Assembly (NCBI RefSeq): GCF_003332275.1
Contig: NZ_QOVA01000001.1
Span: forward strand, 558,001 to 622,000
DNA: 64,000 nt
Reading direction: 5' to 3'
Origin: Edaphovirga cremea
GTDB lineage: Bacteria; Pseudomonadota; Gammaproteobacteria; Enterobacterales; Enterobacteriaceae
Shown: piece by piece, positions 8,140 to 17,064 of the stretch
How positions within the stretch are numbered: position 1 is the stretch's first letter
Layout of the letters: each line of letters begins with the position of its first letter
The notes under the pieces: model-generated
What the model was told of the DNA's origin: nothing
The model's database searches: none
What the model saw: only the letters and a program-made list of their open reading frames with translations
Made by a program: the position numbers and the translations under genes

Positions 8140-9198
8140 GTGCGTCTGGATAAAAAGATTTCTGCGCTGGATAACCTGATTTACAGCAATTATCGGATTA
8201 TGCACGGCTTGCGGATTGCGTTGGCTTTTATATTGACGTTTCTGATCGTGCGTATGCTCGGGGTACCTGAAGGGTCCTGGCCGTTAATCACCCTGGTCGT
8301 GGTCATGGGACCAATATCCTTTTGGGGGAACGTGCTGCAACGCGCACTACAGCGCATCGCTGGTACGCTGTTCGGTGCGATTTCGGGGTTTGCTGCCCTT
8401 TGGCTGGAACTGTATTCATTGCCGCTGATGCTGGTCTGGTGCGGTGTGGTCATGTTTGTCTGTGGCTATCTGACGCTCGGTAAACGGCCTTATATGGCGC
8501 TGTTAATCGGCATCACACTTGGTGTGGTCTGCGGTGGCACGCCGGGCGATATGCATACAGCGCTGTGGCGTGGAGGCGACGTGATATTTGGCTCGATCCT
8601 GGCGCTGTTGTTCACCAGTATTTACCCGCAACGGGCATTCATTCACTGGCGGATGCAGATGTCCAGTTGCCTGCATTCGCTGAGCAAGATCTACAGCGCC
8701 TATCTTTCACCGAATATGGTTGAACGTCCACATCTGGAAAACAAACTGAAAGGTGTTCTTACGCAGGTGGTCAAGATGCGTGCGTTGATCGCACCATCAA
8801 GTAAAGAGACCCGTATTCAGAATGAAGTGTTTGAGGCCATCCAGACGGTAAGCCGCAATCTGGTTTGTACACTCGAATTGCTGATTGACGCCTACTGGGC
8901 GTCACGGGAAAGTCACTTTATTATGATTAATGCCAAGGCATTGCGTAGCGCGCAACTGCTAACCTTGCATTCTCTTGAGACGTTGTCCGATATCCTGCGC
9001 AATGGTGAACCGGACCGTGAGCGTGATGTGATGGCTGAAATGAATGAAGTTTCAAGTGAGCTCAAGCAACTGATGCAGGAAGTCAGCGCCAGCCACAATG
9101 TTGAGGCCCCCATTTACGGCTACGTGTGGTTGAGCATGGAGATGACTAACCAGTTGAAAGAGCTGGGAGATTTGATCACCATGGCGATGCGCAGGTAG
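8140..9198 (+). CDS. yeeA: FUSC-family inner membrane protein YeeA
   Basis: YeeA is an inner-membrane protein of the FUSC (fusaric acid resistance-like) family; its substrate is not known. The 352-residue length equals E. coli YeeA. The N-terminal half has about six hydrophobic segments (MHGLRIALAFILTFLIVRML; GPISFWGNVLQRALQRIAGT; LALLFTSIYPQRAFIHWRMQ at the end of the membrane domain). The C-terminal half is cytoplasmic and helical and ends with the conserved PIYGYVWLSMEM. The start is a GTG at 8140; the ATG two bases upstream is out of frame. tmaR follows, as in E. coli where yeeX and yeeA are neighbours. Confidence 0.9.
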   Translation: MRLDKKISALDNLIYSNYRIMHGLRIALAFILTFLIVRMLGVPEGSWPLITLVVVMGPISFWGNVLQRALQRIAGTLFGAISGFAALWLELYSLPLMLVWCGVVMFVCGYLTLGKRPYMALLIGITLGVVCGGTPGDMHTALWRGGDVIFGSILALLFTSIYPQRAFIHWRMQMSSCLHSLSKIYSAYLSPNMVERPHLENKLKGVLTQVVKMRALIAPSSKETRIQNEVFEAIQTVSRNLVCTLELLIDAYWASRESHFIMINAKALRSAQLLTLHSLETLSDILRNGEPDRERDVMAEMNEVSSELKQLMQEVSASHNVEAPIYGYVWLSMEMTNQLKELGDLITMAMRR

Positions 9199-9323
9199 TC
9201 ACGCTGCCACCGGGTTTTTTTCTACCGGTTAAAGCAGGTAAGATAGACTAATCAGTGCTGTATCTGATAGCCGCTAAACTGTATCTTGGATCATCAAGGC
9301 CGTCAGCTAATGAATCTGTGTAA

Positions 9324-9677
<354 letters not shown>

Positions 9678-9700
9678 GTTTCGCTTGCAGATTGCTGGAT

Positions 9701-9727
9701 AAGCCGGGTTTTATACCCGGCTTTCTT
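9701..9727 (+). terminator. Terminator after tmaR
   Basis: AAGCCGGGT (9701-9709) pairs perfectly with ACCCGGCTT (9715-9723) around a 5-nt loop, followed by TCTT. It lies 23 bp after the tmaR stop. Confidence 0.85.
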
Positions 9728-9755
9728 ATGGGCGGAGCTTGAGATGCCATCAATG

Positions 9756-9778
9756 AAAAAGCCAGCCCGAAGGCTGGC
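9756..9778 (-). terminator. Terminator of the hok transcript
   Basis: On the minus strand GCCAGCC (9778-9772) and GGCTGGC (9767-9761) close a TTCG loop, followed by five T (9760-9756). It lies 72 bp past the hok stop. A second strong hairpin (GGCGGGG at 9825-9831, CCCCGCC at 9835-9841) sits between hok and this terminator, as expected for the structured 3' end of a hok mRNA. Confidence 0.85.
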
Positions 9779-9849
9779 CTGCGTAATGATTGGGTGCCGG
9801 AAACCTGATGCGTCAACACCAAATGGCGGGGTTGCCCCGCCGGTTGCTC

Positions 9850-10002
9850 TTAACGTTTAACTTCGTAGGCTAAAACTGCTGCAACCTCCGTGTTTCCCTG
9901 TCTGATGTGCAGTTCGCACAGCGAATCACGCACCATCCAGGTGAAGGCCAGGATCGTGAAACACACCACGAACAGCCCCCAGATAACCAGCTTTTGCGGC
10001 AT
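9850..10002 (-). CDS. hok: Hok/Gef-family type I toxin peptide
   Basis: This 50-residue peptide is a Hok-type toxin, a small inner-membrane peptide that depolarises the cell when its mRNA escapes antisense control. It begins MPQKLVIWGLFVVCFTILAF, a short N-terminal hydrophobic helix, followed by TWMVRDSLCELHIRQG and NTEVAAVLAYEVKR. The (R/K)-D-x-L-C-E-x-x-I-R-x-G and EVA..AYE signatures are those of HokC/HokA. The start ATG follows GGAGG with four bases between, and an in-frame TAA directly precedes it. The gene is too short for a usual ORF cut-off. An overlapping mok frame, an antisense promoter and terminator upstream, and a 3' terminator complete a canonical hok/sok locus. Confidence 0.93.
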   Translation of the reverse strand: MPQKLVIWGLFVVCFTILAFTWMVRDSLCELHIRQGNTEVAAVLAYEVKR

Positions 10003-10057
10003 TTAACCTCCGTTGCATTACTGCGGTTAAGAGGCTAACATAATGGTGTTGATGCAT
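9926..10057 (-). CDS. mok: Mok, overlapping regulatory reading frame of the hok mRNA
   Basis: A 43-codon frame starts at ATG 10057 and runs, in a different frame, through the hok ribosome binding site and into hok, ending at TGA 9926-9928. The peptide begins MHQHHYVSLLTAVMQRRLNA. In known hok/sok systems hok translation is coupled to such a mok frame, and the antisense Sok RNA blocks mok. Here the frame begins inside the region covered by the predicted sok RNA, as the model requires. The peptide itself probably has no function. Confidence 0.7.
   Translation of the reverse strand: MHQHHYVSLLTAVMQRRLNAAKAGYLGAVRGVFHDPGLHLDGA
10013..10041 (+). promoter_or_regulatory. Promoter of the sok antisense RNA
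   Basis: TTGCAT (10013-10018) and TAACAT (10036-10041) are separated by exactly 17 bp and read away from hok. Transcription should start near 10048. Confidence 0.65.
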
Positions 10058-10103
10058 TATGAGAGAGCCTCATTCTGATTTAGAGTCAGTCTGGGGCTTT
10101 TTT
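10048..10103 (+). ncRNA. sok: Sok antisense RNA (antitoxin of hok)
   Basis: The predicted 56-nt RNA starts about 7 nt after the -10 element and ends in a terminator: AGCCTC (10066-10071) pairs with GGGGCT (10093-10098) around an inner CTGA/TCAG stem, with six T at 10098-10103. It is antisense to the hok/mok leader and covers the mok start codon. Size and placement match Sok RNAs of other Hok loci. The 5' end is inferred from the promoter. Confidence 0.75.
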
Positions 10104-10216
10104 CTGCCTGCCTTTCACCATTTCCGGGCTCAAAACAGACAGTTTCAAGCACCCGCGGCCAGTATAGCGGCACTGACAACCCCACCACTCACCCTTGTTT
10201 ACTTCATCATGGCTTA

Positions 10217-10374
10217 ATGACTGGTGAATTATGTCACGGCTGTTCTGCCTATTTTGGCGGCACTGGGTGCCCTACTGGCACAGTGATCGGCGCGGTCATT
10301 CTCGGCCTGAACAAATTCCACGTTGCCTCGCCATCATCGCTGCATGAAAACGCTTCCCTGATGCTCACAAGATG
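10217..10374 (+). pseudogene. Possible remnant of an ABC sugar-permease 3' end; otherwise nothing seen
   Basis: Between the sok terminator and the LysR gene no intact gene is visible. A frame through 10256-10320 reads GGTGCPTGTVIGAVILGLNK, which resembles the C-terminal G(G)xGTxxGTxIGAxIxG region of RbsC-type permeases. It has no proper upstream coding part. The match is short and may be chance. Confidence 0.2.
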
Positions 10375-11238
10375 TCAGGGAGTTTGGTGATGTAACTGCT
10401 GTTTCAACCACGTCAATAGGCAGTGAACGGGTTCTGACTTTTCTGCGGCTGGCATGCACACCATATAGAATGCGCTGTTGTCGAGTTTTTGTGGATCAGC
10501 CAGAGCCATCAACCGCCCGGCACTCAGCGCATCTTTTACCAACAAGTGTTTCACCAGGGCGATCCCCAATCCCTGTTGCGCAGCGTTGATCAAGAGACCG
10601 GCATCATTGAAGGTGGCAACGGTCTCGACCGGCGCAGAAAACCACTGCTGCCACGGCGTTACATTATGTTCCATCAGCGGTACATTCCCCCGATCATTGA
10701 AAGCCTTTTTCCACTCGAGGTAGTGTTCCGGTGCACAGACTGGAATTACGTAGCCATCCGCCAGATGATGTATTGCCAATGATGACCAAACGCCGTCGCC
10801 GATGCGGATCGCCGCATCGTATTTGCCACGACTGAGATCTTCGACCGTTAGCGAGGCGTCAATTTCAAGCGCCAGATGCGCATAATGTTGATGGAAATCA
10901 GCCAGACGGGGCAGTAACCAGTGCTGGGCAAAAGAGGGGGGAACGCTAATGCGCAGCGGTTTGCGAGTGGCCAATTGCTGGACGTCGCGGATACCCCTTT
11001 CCAACTGGGCCAGTGCAGGTTCAACGGCGGCCAGCAGTTTTTTTCCTGCGGCATTCAATGTGATTCCACGACCTTGGCGGTCAAACAACGCGCATCCTAC
11101 GGCCTGTTCCAATTGCTGGATTTGTTGACTGACCGCACCATGGGTGAGATTCACTTCAATGGCCGTGGCGCGGAATTTCTCCCGATGCGCAGCGATCACA
11201 AACGTGCGTAAGGTGTGGAGTGGGATGCGCTCAAGCAT
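10375..11238 (-). CDS. LysR-family transcriptional regulator
   Basis: This 287-residue protein has an N-terminal winged HTH at about 5-65 (LRTFVIAAHREKFRATAIEVN, THGAVSQQIQQLEQAVGCAL, FDRQGRGITLNAAG) and a substrate-binding-like effector domain from about 92 (LRISVPPSFAQHWLLPRL) onwards. The GcvA-like RISVPPSFAQHWLLPRL start and the NAAQQGLGIALVKHLLV segment are typical of the GcvA/AmpR subgroup. It is divergent, over 104 bp, from the PLP-dependent decarboxylase and is the likely regulator of it. The effector is unknown. Confidence 0.88.
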   Translation of the reverse strand: MLERIPLHTLRTFVIAAHREKFRATAIEVNLTHGAVSQQIQQLEQAVGCALFDRQGRGITLNAAGKKLLAAVEPALAQLERGIRDVQQLATRKPLRISVPPSFAQHWLLPRLADFHQHYAHLALEIDASLTVEDLSRGKYDAAIRIGDGVWSSLAIHHLADGYVIPVCAPEHYLEWKKAFNDRGNVPLMEHNVTPWQQWFSAPVETVATFNDAGLLINAAQQGLGIALVKHLLVKDALSAGRLMALADPQKLDNSAFYMVCMPAAEKSEPVHCLLTWLKQQLHHQTP

Positions 11239-11342
11239 AATTGGTTAGCCATACTATCCAAAACAGTCATTTTTTGTCGATTTTCGTCCACTGTCAATAG
11301 CGCTAGGATGAGCCTGAATCATTTAAATAGTGGAGGTATCCC

Positions 11343-12737
11343 ATGCACCCCCTTTTGCAGCACGATAAGACTCATCTGCCTGAGATTCTTGACCAGACTC
11401 AAACCATTGCGCTGGAATTTTTGCAGTCTCTACCCGAACGGACGCTTTCTGCCTCAAGGCAGTCACAGCATATTCATTATGGCGACGATCAACTTCTGCC
11501 AGAAGGGATTGGCGCAAAAACAGCACTGGACGATTTCTGGCGGCATTATGCCAATGGAATTACTGGCAGCGCCGGGCCGCGTTACTTTGGTTTTGTGACT
11601 GGCGGTTCAACTCCCGCTGCATTGGCGGCTGACTGGCTGGTCAGCACCTTTGACCAGGTCGCGCAACTCTCTCATGACAACATCACCGCAGAGCTTGAAC
11701 TGGCAACGCTCTCACAACTCAAAACCCTGCTTGGATTACCTGCAGCAATGACCGGTTCTTTTGTCTCTGGTGCCACCATGGCCAATATGGTTGGTGTTCT
11801 TCTGGCACGTCAGTGGTTGGGGCATCAGCGCGGGGTGGATGTCGCGCAGCAAGGATTGGCTGCATTGGGTGATATTTGTGTGTTCTCTGCCAGTCCACAC
11901 TCAAGTAGCGTGAAAGCGCTCAGTATGTCGGGCATCGGTAGAAATGCATTAACGCTGATCCCGACGTTGCAGGGTTCTGAGGCTATCGATCCGGCAGCGC
12001 TGGAGATGGCGTTAAAGGAGGCGGGGGAGGCACCTGTTCTGGTACTCGCCAGCGGGGGAACAGTAAATACCGTCGCTTTTGATGATATGAATGCGCTGGT
12101 GGCACTGCGCCAGCGTTATGGTTTCTGGTTACATGTGGATGCTGCATTCGGTGGCGTGGCAGCCTGTTCAGCGCAATTTTCGCCGCTGTTGAGTGGTTGG
12201 GAGCAGGCAGATTCCATCACGGTGGACGCCCATAAATGGCTGAATGTCCCTTATGACAGCGCGATTCAGTTCACCCGCCATCTCTCCCTGCAACGTGAGG
12301 TTTTCCAGAATCAGTCTGCGTATCTGGATGCTGCCACGTTGCTGGAGAATGATTATCTTCATTTGACGCCTGAGAACTCGCGCCGCTGGCGTGCACTGCC
12401 ACTGTGGATGGCACTCAGGGCGTATGGACAACAGGGAATGCAGGAGGTGGTGGAACGGAATGTTGCGCTGGCGCGGCAGTTGGGTGAACGCTTGCAAAAC
12501 AGCACAGGTTTTGAACTTTTGGCTCCGGTGCGTTTGAACGTGGTCTGTTTTGCCTTGAGTGAAGGTGATGCTGCCGCGCGTGACGCGTTCTTGCAACGAC
12601 TCGACAGAGCTGGCGTGGTGCGGTGCACGCCAACGGCGCTGGCAGGGCGTCCGGGTATCAGGGCGGCGCTGGTCAATTGGCAAACGCAGCAGCAGGACAT
12701 TGATCGGGCATTGTCCTCGCTATTGGCCTGTCGTTGA
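11343..12737 (+). CDS. PLP-dependent group II amino acid decarboxylase-like protein
   Basis: This 464-residue protein belongs to the pyridoxal-phosphate group II decarboxylase family (aromatic amino acid, glutamate and diaminobutyrate decarboxylases). The visible active-site elements are His186 in SPHSSS (stacks on PLP), Asp266 in LHVDAAFGG (pairs with the pyridine nitrogen) and Lys298 in VDAHKWLNVPYD (Schiff base). The region SGATMANMVGVLLAR at about 142-156 binds phosphate. The ATG follows GGAGG. The substrate cannot be read from the sequence; no signal peptide is present. A LysR regulator is divergent and alkB follows 92 bp downstream. Some family members act as aldolases or aldehyde synthases rather than decarboxylases. 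Confidence 0.85.
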   Translation: MHPLLQHDKTHLPEILDQTQTIALEFLQSLPERTLSASRQSQHIHYGDDQLLPEGIGAKTALDDFWRHYANGITGSAGPRYFGFVTGGSTPAALAADWLVSTFDQVAQLSHDNITAELELATLSQLKTLLGLPAAMTGSFVSGATMANMVGVLLARQWLGHQRGVDVAQQGLAALGDICVFSASPHSSSVKALSMSGIGRNALTLIPTLQGSEAIDPAALEMALKEAGEAPVLVLASGGTVNTVAFDDMNALVALRQRYGFWLHVDAAFGGVAACSAQFSPLLSGWEQADSITVDAHKWLNVPYDSAIQFTRHLSLQREVFQNQSAYLDAATLLENDYLHLTPENSRRWRALPLWMALRAYGQQGMQEVVERNVALARQLGERLQNSTGFELLAPVRLNVVCFALSEGDAAARDAFLQRLDRAGVVRCTPTALAGRPGIRAALVNWQTQQQDIDRALSSLLACR

Positions 12738-12829
12738 ACTGGATAAAAAGAAAGATAAGGCGTGTTTTTGCCGTGTCGGCTTACTATCCTTTACGGAGAG
12801 TTTGATTCGTAGCAATCAGGAGACACGGT

Positions 12830-13492
12830 ATGAATCTGGATCTGTTTGACGATCCGCCGTTATGGGAGGAGCGAATTTCAGAGGGTACCGTGGTGCTGCG
12901 TGGGTTTGCCCTGGCGCGGCAGGAAGAGGTACTCGCTGCGGTTCAGCAGGTGGTGGCACAATCACCTTTTCGCCACATGGTGACACCGGGCGGTTACACG
13001 ATGTCAGCGGCGATGAGCAGTTGCGGTCAGCTTGGCTGGGTAACGGATGCAAGTGGCTACCGCTACACGCGGCAGGATCCGCTGACCGGGAATCCTTGGC
13101 CCGCGATGCCTGACACCCTCTTGCACCTGGCGATTTCTGCGGCAGAACGCGCCGGTTATCCCGGTTTTCAGCCTGACGCCTGCTTAATCAACCGCTATGA
13201 CCCACCTGCCAAAATGGCATTGCATCAGGATAAGAATGAGCAGGATTTCAGTCAGCCAGTGGTATCCCTCTCTTTTGGCTTGCCTGTTGTATTCCAGTTT
13301 GGTGGGATGGAGCGTAGCGATAAGACGCAGAAAATCGTGCTGACCCACGGCGATGTGTTGGTGTGGGGCGGTGTTGATCGTCTCCGTTATCATGGCGTGC
13401 TGCCGCTGAAAGCGGGGATCCATCCCCTGGTTGGTGAGCACCGCATTAATCTTACGTTCAGAAAGGCGGGAAGGTTATCTGACCTTATATGA
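12830..13492 (+). CDS. alkB: Alpha-ketoglutarate-dependent DNA repair dioxygenase AlkB
   Basis: AlkB repairs 1-methyladenine and 3-methylcytosine in DNA and RNA by oxidative demethylation, using Fe(II), O2 and 2-oxoglutarate. The protein has 220 residues (216 in E. coli). The iron ligands are His132 and Asp134 (LHQDKNE) and His188 (RYHGV). The 2-oxoglutarate-binding arginines are in RINLTFR at 205-211. The base-flipping region PGGYTMSAAMSSCGQLGWV at about 53-71 matches E. coli. It is not next to ada here, so the usual Ada-controlled operon is not formed. Its start follows AGGAG closely. Confidence 0.96.
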   Translation: MNLDLFDDPPLWEERISEGTVVLRGFALARQEEVLAAVQQVVAQSPFRHMVTPGGYTMSAAMSSCGQLGWVTDASGYRYTRQDPLTGNPWPAMPDTLLHLAISAAERAGYPGFQPDACLINRYDPPAKMALHQDKNEQDFSQPVVSLSFGLPVVFQFGGMERSDKTQKIVLTHGDVLVWGGVDRLRYHGVLPLKAGIHPLVGEHRINLTFRKAGRLSDLI

Positions 13493-13638
13493 CTCCCTCG
13501 GTGAACGCACCGCCTTCCTGACGTTTCGTCGTTGGTAGAAAATTTTGTAATGCATAAGAAAATCATTATCTGTGTGTATACCGACGAGGTAATTATCGTT
13601 AAGTTGTTTACGCATCGGATGATTTTCGGAGAGAAGAA

Positions 13639-14556
13639 ATGCGCGGTAAGGATTGGTTTCTGGCGTTATGCGTGGTGGTTATCTGGGGCGTCAATTTTGT
13701 TGTGATTAAAGTGGGCGTGGCCGAAATTCCACCGTTGATGCTAGGGGCGTTGCGTTTTCTTCTGGTTGTTTTTCCTGCGGCATTTTTTGTGCCCCGGCCA
13801 AAAATTCCTTTCCGCTTGCTGTTCCTGTATGGCCTGACAATCAGTTTTGGCCAATTCGCCTTCCTGTTCTGCGCGATTAAAGTGGGTATGCCAGCCGGTC
13901 TGGCCTCACTGGTATTGCAGGCGCAAGCGTTTTTCACGCTGCTGCTTTGCGCTATTTTCATGCAGGAGCCGCTGCGGCTGCGCCATTTCTGCGGGATGCT
14001 GATTGCTGCACTGGGGATCATTCTTATCGCCCGTGGCGGTCTGTCAACGCAAAGTCTGGGTCACCTCAGTCTGCTGGGCTTTATCCTGACATTGCTTGCC
14101 GCGTTGTGCTGGGCTACCGGCAATATGCTCAACAAAATTATCGCCCGCGAAGTCCCCGGCAGTTCACCCCTGGGGCTGGTGGTCTGGAGCGCCTTTCTTC
14201 CAATGTTGGCGTTTTGTGCGGCATCCGTTTTGCTGGAAGGTCAGCAACAAATCGCGTCTGCCATCTTGCACTTCAGTTGGCGTTCATTCTTCTCGGTTAT
14301 CTATCTTTCAGGTGCCTCTTCACTGCTGGGCTATTCGGTCTGGAGCAGTTTAATGGCGCGATATGAGACTTGGCGCGTTGCACCACTCTCGCTGCTGGTT
14401 CCGGTGGTGGGACTGATCGCCGCCTGGTTACTGTTGGATGAAAAACTGGCGTGGATACAGATTCTTGGCGCACTGCTCGTGATGCTGGGTTTGATGGTCA
14501 ATTTGTTCCTGCCAGCGGTACGGCAGTGGATGCATAACCGGCGGGCAGTGCAGTAA
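13639..14556 (+). CDS. eamA: EamA (YdeD) cysteine/O-acetylserine exporter
   Basis: EamA is an inner-membrane exporter of the drug/metabolite transporter superfamily; the E. coli protein exports O-acetylserine and cysteine-pathway metabolites. The protein has 305 residues (299 in E. coli) and about ten membrane segments in two EamA repeats. WGVNFVVIKVGVAEIPPLML, GMPAGLASLVLQAQAFFT and ARYETWRVAPLSLLVPVVGL are nearly identical to E. coli EamA. It reads in the same direction as the ABM protein that begins 32 bp later, and the two may be cotranscribed. Confidence 0.9.
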   Translation: MRGKDWFLALCVVVIWGVNFVVIKVGVAEIPPLMLGALRFLLVVFPAAFFVPRPKIPFRLLFLYGLTISFGQFAFLFCAIKVGMPAGLASLVLQAQAFFTLLLCAIFMQEPLRLRHFCGMLIAALGIILIARGGLSTQSLGHLSLLGFILTLLAALCWATGNMLNKIIAREVPGSSPLGLVVWSAFLPMLAFCAASVLLEGQQQIASAILHFSWRSFFSVIYLSGASSLLGYSVWSSLMARYETWRVAPLSLLVPVVGLIAAWLLLDEKLAWIQILGALLVMLGLMVNLFLPAVRQWMHNRRAVQ

Positions 14557-14588
14557 TCTTGGCAAAAACAATAACCAGGGGAAGTGTG

Positions 14589-14954
14589 ATGATTGCTGTG
14601 ATTTTTGAATTGGAAGCCGCAGAAGGGCAACGTGATACCTATTTACAGCTTGCCGCCGAATTGAAACCGCTGCTGGCGCAAATCGATGGATTCATCTCAA
14701 TTGAACGTTTTCAGAGCCTGAGCACGCCTGATAAATTGCTCTCACTCTCATTTTGGCGAGATGAAGAGGCGGTCAGGCAGTGGCGCAATATCGAACAGCA
14801 CCGTTCAGCTCAGGCGGCGGGACGGCAGAGTGTGCTGTCTCACTATCGGTTGCGGGTGGCAGACGTTGTGCGCGATTACGGCTTGCAACAGAGGGAGCAG
14901 GCACCGACCGACAGCCGCGAATTTCACGTTGGCGAAAAAAGCCGCGCTCAATAA
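14589..14954 (+). CDS. Antibiotic biosynthesis monooxygenase (ABM)-domain protein
   Basis: This 121-residue protein shows the small alpha/beta-barrel ABM/dimeric ferredoxin-like pattern: MIAVIFELEAAEGQRDTYL (strand 1 and helix 1), GFISIERFQSL, KLLSLSFWRDEEAVRQWRN and a C-terminal HYRLRVADVVRDYG strand. ABM-fold proteins include quinone and polyketide monooxygenases and many uncharacterised cytosolic dimers. I chose ATG 14589 because it follows GGGGAAG by four bases; an upstream in-frame TTG at 14559 lacks a site. It is 32 bp from eamA. The function is unknown. Confidence 0.75.
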   Translation: MIAVIFELEAAEGQRDTYLQLAAELKPLLAQIDGFISIERFQSLSTPDKLLSLSFWRDEEAVRQWRNIEQHRSAQAAGRQSVLSHYRLRVADVVRDYGLQQREQAPTDSREFHVGEKSRAQ

Positions 14955-15136
14955 CCGTTTTACCCGGTGGAGTGAATGGCAGGACAGGGCAGGGGGAGAC
15001 GGCTTGTTAATAACTTGCAACTATTTCACCTATCATGAATCACAATCACTGGATAATCGTTTCGCTCTCATCTACAGTGAGTGACCAAATTTTGGCGTGA
15101 TCCAGGTCAAGATTGTGACACATGCAGGAGAGAAAT

Positions 15137-15802
15137 ATGGCATCACTCAGTAAAGAAGCTGCGTTGGTCCACGAGGCACTGATGGCCCGTGGCCTGGAAA
15201 CCCCTTTGCGTGGGGAACCTCTGCTCGATCGTGAGACGCGCAAAAAGCGTATCGAAGAGCATATGACCGGGATTATGCAGCTTCTGAATCTCGATCTTTC
15301 CGACGACAGTCTGGCAGAGACGCCACATCGCATTGCGAAAATGTATGTCGATGAGATCTTCTCCGGTCTGGATTACGCGAACTTTCCCAAAATCACGCTC
15401 ATCGAAAACAAGATGAAAGTGGATGAAATGGTGACCGTGCGCGATATCACGCTGACCAGTACCTGCGAACACCACTTTGTCACAATTGATGGCAAGGCAA
15501 CCGTGGCGTACATTCCGAAAGAATCGGTGATTGGTTTGTCGAAGATTAACCGCATTGTGCAGTTTTTTTCCCAACGTCCACAGGTTCAGGAACGTTTGAC
15601 CCAACAGATTCTCCTTGCCCTGCAAACCTTGCTGGGAACCAATAATGTAGCGGTAAGCATTGATGCCGTACATTACTGCGTCAAAGCCCGCGGGATCCGC
15701 GATGCGACCAGCGCAACCACGACGACTTCGCTCGGTGGGCTGTTTAAATCCAGCCAGAATACCCGTCAGGAGTTTTTGCGCGCCGTTCGTCACCATAGCT
15801 GA
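15137..15802 (+). CDS. folE: GTP cyclohydrolase I
   Basis: FolE converts GTP to 7,8-dihydroneopterin triphosphate, the first step of folate synthesis, as a cytosolic homodecamer with zinc. The protein has 221 residues (222 in E. coli). The zinc ligands Cys110 and His113 are in [13 protein letters not shown], and Cys181 is in [15 protein letters not shown] chose ATG 15137 because the in-frame ATG at 15122 is followed by the AGGAG ribosome binding site itself, and because [15 protein letters not shown] aligns with the E. coli start. The neighbour yeiB follows 73 bp downstream. Confidence 0.97.
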   Translation: MASLSKEAALVHEALMARGLETPLRGEPLLDRETRKKRIEEHMTGIMQLLNLDLSDDSLAETPHRIAKMYVDEIFSGLDYANFPKITLIENKMKVDEMVTVRDITLTSTCEHHFVTIDGKATVAYIPKESVIGLSKINRIVQFFSQRPQVQERLTQQILLALQTLLGTNNVAVSIDAVHYCVKARGIRDATSATTTTSLGGLFKSSQNTRQEFLRAVRHHS

Positions 15803-15875
15803 TCGCCCGTAACCAGACCCTTTCCTAGCAACGGCACCGACACGGGTGCCGATCGAATTCAGCAGGATGGTGACT

Positions 15876-17039
15876 ATGCGCCAACGAATCGCAACTCTGG
15901 ACTGCGCACGTGGCATTGCCATTCTTGGCATTCTGCTACTCAATATCAGTGCCTTTGGCTTGCCCAAGGCCGCTTACCTTAATCCTGCCTATAAAGGCCT
16001 GCCGAGCACGATAGATGCCTGGACCTGGGCACTGCTGGATATTTTCGCCCAGGCAAAATTCCTGATTATGTTTGCGCTGTTATTTGGTGCGGGCTTGCAA
16101 CTGTTGCTGCCCCGAGGCAAACGCTGGATTCAGGCGCGACTGTCCTGGCTGCTGCTATTTGGCCTGGTTCATGCCATTTTCTTCTGGGATGGCGATATCC
16201 TGCTCTCGTATGGTTTGATTGGCCTGGTGTGCTGGCGGATGATTCGCGAGGCCAAGAGCAGTAAAACGCTGCTGCGAACCGGTGCCATGCTGTTCACGAT
16301 TGGCGTGGCCATTTTAATCATGTTTGCCTTTATCACCCATGGAAAGCCGGGCAGCTTTTGGTTACCGGGTGCCTCTGACCTGATGTATGAACGCTACTGG
16401 AAGCTGCAGGGCGGTTTAATGGCGTGGAGTAACCGGCTGGATTTGCTTTCTTCTACAATGATCGCCATTGGTGCGCAGTACGGCTGGGAACTCGCAGGTG
16501 CGATGTTATTTGGTGCCGGATTGATGCGCAGCGGATGGCTGCGGGGTGAGTTCAGTCTGGGCCATTACCGGCGTTTGGCTTTTGGACTGATAACGCTTTC
16601 AATGGTGATACAGATTCCTGCCGTTATCCTGCAATGGCGACTGGGATGGGACTACCGTTGGAGCGGTTTTCTGTTACAGGCCCCACGCGAAATAGGTGGG
16701 GCAATGCAAACGGTGGGTTATCTGGCTCTCTGCTATGGTTTTTGGCCGACGCTGGCAAAATTGCGTATCAGTTTTTGGTTTACCCAAATTGGCCGGATGG
16801 CACTGAGCAACTATCTGCTCCAGACGCTGATCTGTACGACACTATTCTATCATTTCGAACTGTTTGAGCGCTTCAACCGCCTGCAATTACTGGCAATAGT
16901 CCCCGTTGTGTGGCTCATTAACCTGTTGTTCTCCTTGTACTGGCTGCGCTATTTTTCACAGGGTCCGATGGAATGGTTATGGCGTCGTTTGACCACGCTG
17001 GCAGCAGGCCAACCGGTGATACCCTCGGCCAATCCTTGA
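15876..17039 (+). CDS. yeiB: Inner membrane protein YeiB (DUF418/DUF405 family)
   Basis: YeiB is a multi-pass inner-membrane protein of unknown function, related to acyltransferase-like membrane proteins. The protein has 387 residues (385 in E. coli) and about ten hydrophobic segments. Matches include GIAILGILLLNISAFGLPKA, FALLFGAGLQLLLPRGKRW, FFWDGDILLSYGLIGL and GRMALSNYLLQTLICTTLFY. I chose ATG 15876 because AGCAGG lies nine bases upstream and because the upstream in-frame GTG codons (15846, 15870) have no or badly spaced sites. It follows folE and precedes galS, the E. coli neighbourhood. Confidence 0.92.
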   Translation: MRQRIATLDCARGIAILGILLLNISAFGLPKAAYLNPAYKGLPSTIDAWTWALLDIFAQAKFLIMFALLFGAGLQLLLPRGKRWIQARLSWLLLFGLVHAIFFWDGDILLSYGLIGLVCWRMIREAKSSKTLLRTGAMLFTIGVAILIMFAFITHGKPGSFWLPGASDLMYERYWKLQGGLMAWSNRLDLLSSTMIAIGAQYGWELAGAMLFGAGLMRSGWLRGEFSLGHYRRLAFGLITLSMVIQIPAVILQWRLGWDYRWSGFLLQAPREIGGAMQTVGYLALCYGFWPTLAKLRISFWFTQIGRMALSNYLLQTLICTTLFYHFELFERFNRLQLLAIVPVVWLINLLFSLYWLRYFSQGPMEWLWRRLTTLAAGQPVIPSANP

Positions 17040-17064
17040 TATCTCCTGAGCTCCATTCTTCCTC

